Assembly (NCBI GenBank): GCA_044508215.1
Contig: JBIQID010000108.1
Span: forward strand, 1 to 10,974
From: JAEZFI01 sp044508215
Lineage (GTDB): Bacteria > Actinomycetota > Acidimicrobiia > Acidimicrobiales > Microtrichaceae
DNA length: 10,974 nt
Direction: 5' to 3'
The number at the start of each line of letters is the position of its first letter. Positions within the stretch are counted from its first letter, which is position 1. Positions 6,641 to 10,974 of the stretch are shown here, one piece after another. The notes under the pieces are model-generated. The model did not search any database, was not told where the DNA came from, and was given only the letters and a program-made list of their open reading frames with translations. A program made the position numbers and the translations under genes.

Positions 6641-7368
6641 CCGACGAACACGGCGACGCCCGAGGGACTGGCGACCAGGGCTCGGTCGGCGAGGCCCTCG
6701 CCGCCGGCGGCACTGGCGGGCCTGGCCGGACCGTCGACGCCGGCGGGACCGTCCACGCTGGCGGGACCGGCGCGACTGGGCGGCTGGTCCTCGCTTCGGC
6801 GTCGCCCCGCCGGGCCGAACTGCTCGCGCTGCTCGGGCGCCCGTTCGAGGTGCTGGTCGCCGACATCGACGAGACGCCCGTCCCAGGCGAGTCACCCGCC
6901 GCGCTCGTGGAGCGGCTGGCGAGGGAGAAGGCCCTCGCCGTCGCAGAGGGGCTGGTGGCCGCTCATGGTTCGGCGACGACGTCGGGACCGGGCGCGGTGG
7001 ACGTGGTCGTCGTCGGCGCCGACACGGTCGTGGTCCTCGACGGCGCGATCCTCGGCAAGCCCGTGGACCCCGCCGACGCCGCCGCAACGCTCCGCCGCCT
7101 CCGCGGCCGCACGCACGAGGTGCTCACCGGCGTGGCCGTGGTGCGGGGATCCCGCCTCGAGGTGACCTCGTTCGTCGAAGCGACCTCCGTCCGGTTCGCC
7201 CCGATGACCGACGCCGAGGTCGACGACTACGTCGCCAGCGGCGAGCCCCTCGACAAGGCCGGCGCCTACGGCATCCAGGGCCTCGGCGGCCGCTTCGTCG
7301 AGTCGATCGAGGGCAGCTACCACAACGTGGTCGGCCTCCCCATCGCCCAGCTGGCCCGCGTCCTCTAG
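6637..7368 (+). CDS. maf: Maf family nucleoside triphosphate pyrophosphatase
   Basis: 243 residues. Maf proteins hydrolyse dTTP/UTP or modified NTPs to the monophosphate and diphosphate (EC 3.6.1.9), cleaning the pool of non-canonical nucleotides. The family signature is intact: LASASPRRAELL (52-63), VGADTVV (126-132), GKP (140-142), KAGAYGIQG (207-215) and GSYHNVVGLP (226-235). The KAGAYGIQG form is that of the dTTP/UTP (YhdE-like) group. Two oddities are seen. About 48 residues of Gly/Thr-rich sequence precede the domain, with repeated GGT blocks (GGTGGPG, AGGTV, AGGTG). A short insertion at about 110-120 also breaks the usual spacing before VGADT. The start is set by the ATGA overlap with dusB, and no better in-frame start lies before the domain. 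Confidence 0.95.
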   Translation: MTDEHGDARGTGDQGSVGEALAAGGTGGPGRTVDAGGTVHAGGTGATGRLVLASASPRRAELLALLGRPFEVLVADIDETPVPGESPAALVERLAREKALAVAEGLVAAHGSATTSGPGAVDVVVVGADTVVVLDGAILGKPVDPADAAATLRRLRGRTHEVLTGVAVVRGSRLEVTSFVEATSVRFAPMTDAEVDDYVASGEPLDKAGAYGIQGLGGRFVESIEGSYHNVVGLPIAQLARVL

Positions 7369-7401
7369 CTGTAGTGCCGCCCATCCCGCCCGACGCCTCC
7401 T

Positions 7402-7454
7402 GCGAACTCGGGCAGGAAAAGACCGGATTCGAGTCGATTTCCGCCCGAGTTCGC
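7402..7454 (+). repeat. 51-nt-class hairpin, upstream member
   Basis: A 17-bp stem with one bulged base: 7402-7413 (GCGAACTCGGGC) pairs with 7443-7454, and 7415-7419 (GGAAA) pairs with 7438-7442, with A7414 unpaired. An 18-nt loop (7420-7437) holds a further GAC/GTC mini-stem. It lies 33 bases after the maf stop and 56 before the DUF559 start, so it could act as the maf terminator, although no T-run follows. Its architecture matches the hairpin at 8460-8512 base for base in spacing. Confidence 0.85.
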
Positions 7455-7496
7455 CCGAGGGCAGCTGCGCCTAGCGCCTCTCGCCGCCTTTCGTGC

Positions 7497-7502
7497 TATT
7501 TC
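7497..7502 (+). promoter_or_regulatory. -10-like TATTTC
   Basis: TATTTC lies seven bases before the ATG at 7510, in the most AT-rich spot of the intergenic region. The last base departs from TAnnnT. Spacing supports a leaderless transcript and the ATG at 7510 over the internal ATG at 7531. Confidence 0.4.
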
Positions 7503-7509
7503 ATTCCGC

Positions 7510-8502
7510 ATGCGCGCCGTTGACGACGCCATGCGGAAGCTGATGCAGCGGCAACACGGCCACCTGGGACTCGACCAGGCCCACGAGCTCGGCGCCTCCA
7601 CCCGTTTGATCCGCCGACGTGAGACAACAGGGGTCTTCCAACGGACCTGGCCACGGGTGACGAGCCTCGTCGGCACGCCTGAGTCGTGGATCGGATCACT
7701 GTGGGCGGCACACCTCCAGCTCGGACCGCTGAGCGTCGTCTCACACGAGTCGGCCGCCGAGCTGAGGAAGATCGACGGCGTCGTGCCCGGCTGCATCGCC
7801 CTCATCACTCGGTCGACCGGGGGGCAGCGGATGCCAGGGGTCCACGTCCACCGGGTCGTCGATCTCGCCGAACACGACGTCGTCCGCCTGGAGGGGCTGC
7901 CCGTCACGACCCCGGCTCGCACGATGGTCGATCTGGCTGCGACCGCGTCCCCCGCCCGTCTCCGCTACGTCCTCCAGGGCGCAGTGGGCGCCCGCTTGTG
8001 CTCGCTCACCGAGGTGGGAGCGGTCCTTGCGCGGGTTCGTCGACGCGGGAAGCCAGGCGTCAGCGCCCTCGACGCGTTGCTCGACGACCTGGCCGGCGAC
8101 CCGATCGGCGCGACGCGCCTCGAGGAGATGCTGGACGCCGCCCTGGCAGCGATCCCGGGTCCGCGCCCACAGGCACAGCGCCTCATCGCTGCTGATCTTC
8201 GACGGGTCGGCACCGTCGACCGGATCTATCCCGACGAGAAGCTCATCGTCGAAGCCGATGGCCGCCGCTGGCACATGCGGCAACAGCGCATGGCCGAGGA
8301 CCGACGGCGCGACGCCGAAGCGGCAGCGATGGGCTACCTCACGATCCGGTTCATGTGGGAGCAGCTCGACTCGGAGCCTGCCTGGTGCCGTGGCGTCGTC
8401 CGCGAGGCGCTTGCACATCGACGTGGGTCGGTGACGACGAGCGCCGCCGACCAGAACGGCCGAACCGTGTCAGGAAACGACGCGGATGCGGTCGGTTTCT
8501 GA
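7510..8502 (+). CDS. AbiEi-like N-terminus fused to DUF559 (Vsr-fold) domain
   Basis: 330 residues. Residues about 10-55 resemble the winged-helix of AbiEi-type antitoxins (QHGHLGLDQAHELGAS, then RLIRRRETTGVFQRTWPRV). A middle region (60-200) follows the common actinobacterial pattern, with GLPVTTPARTMVDLA at 129-143. The C-terminal part (about 200-300) is a DUF559/Vsr-like PD-(D/E)xK fold: Asp237 in VDRIYPDEK, Glu248 and Asp250 in VEADGRRWH, DRRRD at 264-268, and the closing GYLTIRFMWEQL at 275-286. Known proteins of this build are usually annotated as type IV antitoxin-like or as DUF559 proteins, and their function is not established. No AbiEii toxin gene is adjacent, so a classic toxin-antitoxin pair is not supported. 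The last 14 codons and the stop lie in a long hairpin (8460-8512), an odd non-conserved tail beginning at GRTVSGND. Confidence 0.85.
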   Translation: MRAVDDAMRKLMQRQHGHLGLDQAHELGASTRLIRRRETTGVFQRTWPRVTSLVGTPESWIGSLWAAHLQLGPLSVVSHESAAELRKIDGVVPGCIALITRSTGGQRMPGVHVHRVVDLAEHDVVRLEGLPVTTPARTMVDLAATASPARLRYVLQGAVGARLCSLTEVGAVLARVRRRGKPGVSALDALLDDLAGDPIGATRLEEMLDAALAAIPGPRPQAQRLIAADLRRVGTVDRIYPDEKLIVEADGRRWHMRQQRMAEDRRRDAEAAAMGYLTIRFMWEQLDSEPAWCRGVVREALAHRRGSVTTSAADQNGRTVSGNDADAVGF

Positions 8503-8512
8503 CACGGTTCGG
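8460..8512. repeat. 51-nt-class hairpin, downstream member, overlapping a stop codon
   Basis: Arms at 8460-8481 and 8491-8512 pair over 22 positions with one G-U and one A-G mismatch. The same bases can instead be drawn with the single-base bulge of its sister hairpin. The loop is 8482-8490 (GCGGATGCG). It lies between the convergent stops of the DUF559 gene (8500-8502, inside the right arm) and the SpoIID gene (8545), so it could be a bidirectional terminator. No T-run is seen on either strand. Confidence 0.9.
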
Positions 8513-8544
8513 GGAATTCGCCGGGCGACAGGGCGACGGGGGCG

Positions 8545-9768
8545 TCAGGCGACGGGGGTGATCGAGAACTTCGTGCTCAGGAGCTGGCGGGCGGAGCCGG
8601 AGCGGGCGTTGATGGCAGACCGCAGCTGGTTGCCCGTGATCGTGTAGTAGCCCCCGGACGCACCTCGGACGAGGACCGAGGCCTTGTCGACACGACCGGA
8701 GGCACCCTGACCGCCGGTGATCTCGAGCCCGGTCACGGCACCGATGTCGGGACGACCCGCTGCACGGAGCCACTGCCCCAGCTCGGCCCCCGTGTAGTGG
8801 CGGGACCACGAGTGGTTTCGGTTCGCGCCGCCCGCGGCGTCGTAGGGGTCGGCCGCGGCGACGAGGTACGGCAGGTCGGAGGCCCAGACGTAGCCGGACC
8901 GCTCGCTGTGCCCGCCGTTCGACGACGAGTAGAACGGCTGCGCCAGCTGGCTGCCGGACATCAGCACCTGGTTGTTCGTGGCCGCCACGGCCGCCACCCA
9001 GCGCTCACCTTGTGCGCCGCTCGGCTTGTCGTCGCCGATGTAGTTCTGGTCGGCGGTGCTGGCGAGGAGGTCGTAGCGAGCGCTGCGCGGGTGGGCGAGG
9101 CGGTAGGCGGCGAAGGTGCGAGCGGCGATGGCCTGCGAGCGGAGCGCCTCGTGGTGCCAGCTCGACGGGACCTCACCGATGCCGTCGAGGTAGCGCTGCA
9201 TGGGCAGCTCGTCGATGACGACCTCGAGGCTGCCGGCCGACGGCCACACGACCATCCGCCCGTAGCGGTAGCGGTGCCCGAACGTGGGCGAGTTGATCTG
9301 CAGGCCGTCCACCCAGTCGACGACCACGGCTTGACCAGGTCCGCCGATGCGGGTGGCGCCACCACCGGCGGGGGTGAACCACACCTGGCGGGCGTTGTCA
9401 GCGGTCACGGTGACCGAGGTCCCCGGCAGGCGGGAGTTGCCCTGGCCGAGCACGCCGCCGTAGAGCTCGGGGCCCTGCACGACGAGCGACGACGTGTTCC
9501 CGAGCTTCACCCGGACGCCGGGCTGGGCGACCGTCGCGATGCGGGTGCCCGGGAAGTAGGCGGCGAGGATCTGCGCGGCGGAGTGGCCGGCGTCGGCCCG
9601 CCCCTTCGCCCCGTACTGGCTCATGCCGATCCCGTGGCCGTAGCCACCGCCGTTGAAGGTGAAGCCCGAAGCGTCCGGCGACGGCTCGGGGATGCACGCG
9701 GTCGCAGCGGCCAACACGGCCCCCACGGCGACCATCGACCTGCATCGTTGCTTCCATCCGGTGCGCAC
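8545..9768 (-). CDS. SpoIID/LytB-domain lipoprotein
   Basis: 407 residues from a GTG. The N-terminus is an export signal: Arg/Lys at 2-10, a hydrophobic core at 12-24 and a loose lipobox ATAC with Cys25. Just after it comes GYGHGIGMSQYGA (43-54). The SpoIID core is at about 185-224 (ELPMQRYLDGIGEVPSSW, then EALRSQAIAARTFAAYRL). Glu199 is in the position of the catalytic glutamate of SpoIID lytic transglycosylases. FYSSSNGGHSERS at 279-291 and DPYD at 307-310 complete the domain. SpoIID enzymes cleave peptidoglycan glycan strands stripped of stem peptides; actinobacteria without endospores carry such proteins as exported wall enzymes. The GTG at 9768 is chosen over the in-frame ATG at 9822 because AGGAGG lies seven bases before it and it gives a clean signal peptide. 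Confidence 0.9.
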   Translation of the reverse strand: MRTGWKQRCRSMVAVGAVLAAATACIPEPSPDASGFTFNGGGYGHGIGMSQYGAKGRADAGHSAAQILAAYFPGTRIATVAQPGVRVKLGNTSSLVVQGPELYGGVLGQGNSRLPGTSVTVTADNARQVWFTPAGGGATRIGGPGQAVVVDWVDGLQINSPTFGHRYRYGRMVVWPSAGSLEVVIDELPMQRYLDGIGEVPSSWHHEALRSQAIAARTFAAYRLAHPRSARYDLLASTADQNYIGDDKPSGAQGERWVAAVAATNNQVLMSGSQLAQPFYSSSNGGHSERSGYVWASDLPYLVAAADPYDAAGGANRNHSWSRHYTGAELGQWLRAAGRPDIGAVTGLEITGGQGASGRVDKASVLVRGASGGYYTITGNQLRSAINARSGSARQLLSTKFSITPVA

Positions 9769-9936
9769 AGCGCGGCCTCCTGAGGTTCGACCTTCGGGCC
9801 GGCGCTTCCACGCCGACCCCATGAGGACATCGGCCTACCCGGCGGAGCGGTTGACCCTTCTGGTGGACGGCGAGCCGGCGGGCGCTCGAACGCGGCGGAT
9901 TTTGAGTCCGCTGCCCCCGATCCGGGTTCGCTCGGG
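9769..9936. other. Intergenic, no gene seen
   Basis: This stretch holds the leader of the SpoIID gene and no supported coding region. On the minus strand, 9895-9911 can form a 5-bp stem with a 7-base loop CTCAAAA, as in a tRNA-Leu(CAA) anticodon arm, but no acceptor, D- or T-arm surrounds it. Confidence 0.5.
9776..9781 (-). promoter_or_regulatory. Shine-Dalgarno AGGAGG of the SpoIID gene
   Basis: A perfect AGGAGG on the minus strand, seven bases from the GTG at 9768. It decides the start: the longer ATG version would add 18 residues and place this site inside the coding region. Confidence 0.8.
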
Positions 9937-10090
9937 ACTCGACGGGTCTCGGGCCTCGACGGGGTTCGGACCTCGACGAGGTTCAGGCCTCGACGAGGTC
10001 CAGGCCGCGACGGCGTGGCAGGCCTCGACGAGGTTCAGGCCTCGACGGCGTGGCAGGCCTCGACGGCGTTCAGGCCTCGACGGGGATCGG
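9937..10090. repeat. 17/18-bp minisatellite, about nine units
   Basis: Units begin at 9937, 9954, 9971, 9988, 10005, 10023, 10040, 10058 and 10075. The commonest form is CCTCGACGAGGTTCAGG (17 bp, exact at 9971 and 10023). An 18-bp variant ends in GTGGCAGG (10005 and 10040). Units 5-6 and 7-8 repeat as 35-bp pairs. Several units carry the palindrome CCTCG-A-CGAGG and could fold into small hairpins. The stop codon of the TetR gene (10070-10072) is inside unit 8, so the array extends into the coding sequence. Confidence 0.9.
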
Positions 10091-10822
10091 CGGTGCGAGC
10101 GGCCCGCGCTCGGCCAGGCCGTCGACGCGGGCGATGGCGGCGGTGAGCTGCTCGGGCTCGGCACCCCAGGCGTCGAGCAGGTCGTAGCTCAGCTGCTTGG
10201 CGAGCCGTTGCCCATCGAACAGCTCGGCGTCGTACACCTCGAGGTGGCTCACCTGCAGCACCCCGGCGACCGCCGCGGCCCAGGTGACCACCCGACCCAT
10301 CGAGTCGACGTCGCCCTGCAGCGAACCTGCGTCCACCGCGGCGTCGATGCCCTGCCGCATCCGGTCGAGCAGGCGCATGGCCGAGGGGACGACACGCATG
10401 CCCTCCTCGATCGGCACCACGACACGCCACTCGTTCATCAGCATGTAGAGCAGCCGGAGCTCCTGGGGGAACGTGTCGGCGGTGGCGCAGAAGAACCGGC
10501 CGAAGAGGACGAGGCGGGTGAGCGTCAGTTCGTCCTCGCCGAGGTCGCCCCATTCACGGTCGCCCCGGTCGCGGATCACCTCGTAGCTGGTGGCGAGCCG
10601 CTCGATGGCCTCCTTCTGGACCTCGGCGACGAGTGCTCCCTTCGACGGGAAGTACCGATAGACGGCACCGATCGCGGCGTCGCACTCATCCGCGAGGCGC
10701 TGCATGGTGAGGCCGTCGAAGCCCTCCTCGGTGACGATCCGAAACGCGGTGGCGAGGAACGCTCGGGCCCGCACCAACCGGTTCCGTTCACGAGCACCCG
10801 TCGGTGCCTGCTCAGTCGACAC
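10070..10822 (-). CDS. TetR/AcrR family transcriptional regulator
   Basis: 250 residues from a GTG. The helix-turn-helix DNA-binding domain is at about residues 14-62: a first helix RARAFLATAFRIVTEEGFDG, then LTMQRLADECDAAIGAVYRYFPSKGALV, the classic TetR signature with the recognition helix near 50-57. The remaining 180 residues are the helical ligand-binding and dimerisation part, which gives no hint of the ligand. Such proteins are mostly repressors of adjacent or own genes, but no divergent partner is visible before the window ends. The GTG at 10822 is supported by a -10-like CAGAAT six bases upstream. A nearby ATG at 10830 is in another frame. The last six residues (PIPVEA) are encoded by minisatellite units, so the C-terminus was probably reshaped by the repeat. 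Confidence 0.93.
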   Translation of the reverse strand: MSTEQAPTGARERNRLVRARAFLATAFRIVTEEGFDGLTMQRLADECDAAIGAVYRYFPSKGALVAEVQKEAIERLATSYEVIRDRGDREWGDLGEDELTLTRLVLFGRFFCATADTFPQELRLLYMLMNEWRVVVPIEEGMRVVPSAMRLLDRMRQGIDAAVDAGSLQGDVDSMGRVVTWAAAVAGVLQVSHLEVYDAELFDGQRLAKQLSYDLLDAWGAEPEQLTAAIARVDGLAERGPLAPPIPVEA

Positions 10823-10851
10823 GGGAACATTCTGGCAGCCCCCGCTTCCCG
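10822..10851. promoter_or_regulatory. Possible TetR operator (CGGGAA-N18-TTCCCG)
   Basis: An inverted repeat with 6-bp arms at 10822-10827 and 10846-10851 spans the -10-like hexamer CAGAAT (minus strand, 10829-10834) and touches the GTG. Position and symmetry fit autorepression by the TetR protein, but the arms are short and the spacer long, so chance is possible. Confidence 0.3.
10829..10834 (-). promoter_or_regulatory. -10-like CAGAAT of the TetR gene
   Basis: On the minus strand CAGAAT lies six bases before the GTG at 10822, again with A2 and T6 of TAnnnT and no Shine-Dalgarno sequence between. Confidence 0.35.
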
Positions 10852-10888
10852 ACCGAGAAGCCGCTCCGCCCAGTCAGATCGGGACAGC

Positions 10889-10974
10889 TACAACCTGTCC
10901 ACATCGAGACGCAGGGCTCGCCCGGATCCGGACCAGTACAACCTGTCCACATCGAGACGCAGGGCTCGCCCGGA
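10889..10974. repeat. Tandem direct repeat, 38-bp copies at 48-bp period
   Basis: Identical 38-bp copies lie at 10889-10926 and 10937-10974, separated by 10 bases (TCCGGACCAG). The copy starts TACAACCTGTCCACATCG and ends CTCGCCCGGA. The junction forms the palindrome CCGGATCCGG at 10922-10931. The ten bases before the first copy (TCGGGACAGC) partly match the spacer, so the period may be a 48-bp unit. The second copy ends exactly at the window edge, so more copies may follow. Confidence 0.95.

Noticed and set aside
9769..9822. Longer SpoIID start at ATG 9822
   Set aside because: It would place the perfect AGGAGG inside the coding region and bury the signal peptide behind 18 extra residues.
9895..9911. 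tRNA-Leu(CAA) on the minus strand
   Set aside because: Only the anticodon arm (GCGGA, CTCAAAA, TCCGC) matches. No D-arm, T-arm with a 5-bp stem, or acceptor stem can be built around it.
10035..10553. Minus-strand frame overlapping the TetR gene
   Set aside because: Arg/Gly/Pro-rich shadow frame of the TetR gene that runs into the minisatellite; no domain.
10889..10974. CRISPR array
   Set aside because: Only two copies, with a 10-bp spacer that is far too short; no cas genes are present.

Overview
The window is a GC-rich (roughly 70%) bacterial scaffold. Gene content (dus-maf pair, cobO, SpoIID lipoprotein, AbiEi/DUF559 protein, NPCBM-type lipoprotein), GTG starts and -10 hexamers lying almost on start codons suggest an actinobacterium, perhaps near the Acidimicrobiia; the class is inference. 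Two runs of exactly 100 N (1384-1483, 3872-3971) are scaffold gaps. The right edge stops exactly at the end of a tandem repeat, so it may be a natural contig end.

Layout: (1) 79-1383, a small membrane-anchored protein followed by a PIG-L deacetylase whose 3' end is lost in gap 1. (2) 1527-2294 (-), a second, complete PIG-L deacetylase converging on the first. (3) 2403-3848, a large acidic, three-helix membrane protein with a possible SPOR-like C-terminal domain, divergent from PIG-L 2. (4) Gap 2, then 4115-4687 (-), a lipoprotein with an NPCBM-like domain, divergent from cobO (4788-5354). (5) 5486-7368, dusB and maf overlapping by ATGA. (6) 7510-8502, an AbiEi-like/DUF559 nuclease-fold protein bracketed by two 51-nt hairpins of the same design. 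(7) 8545-9768 (-), a SpoIID/LytB lipoprotein. (8) 9769-10069, non-coding, mostly a 17/18-bp minisatellite that runs into the end of a TetR gene (10070-10822, -). (9) 10823-10974, the TetR upstream region with a 48-bp tandem duplication.

The genes do not form one pathway: they are housekeeping functions (tRNA modification, nucleotide house-cleaning, corrinoid adenosylation), cell-envelope proteins and one accessory gene. The strongest unexplained signal is the hairpin pair at 7402-7454 and 8460-8512. They share length, loop size and outer and inner stem bases, but have a fully exchanged, still complementary 5-bp core. One supplies the last codons and stop of the DUF559 gene. A second pattern is that seven starts have a -10-like hexamer 6 to 10 nt upstream and little or no Shine-Dalgarno sequence, whereas the two lipoprotein genes have clear ones.
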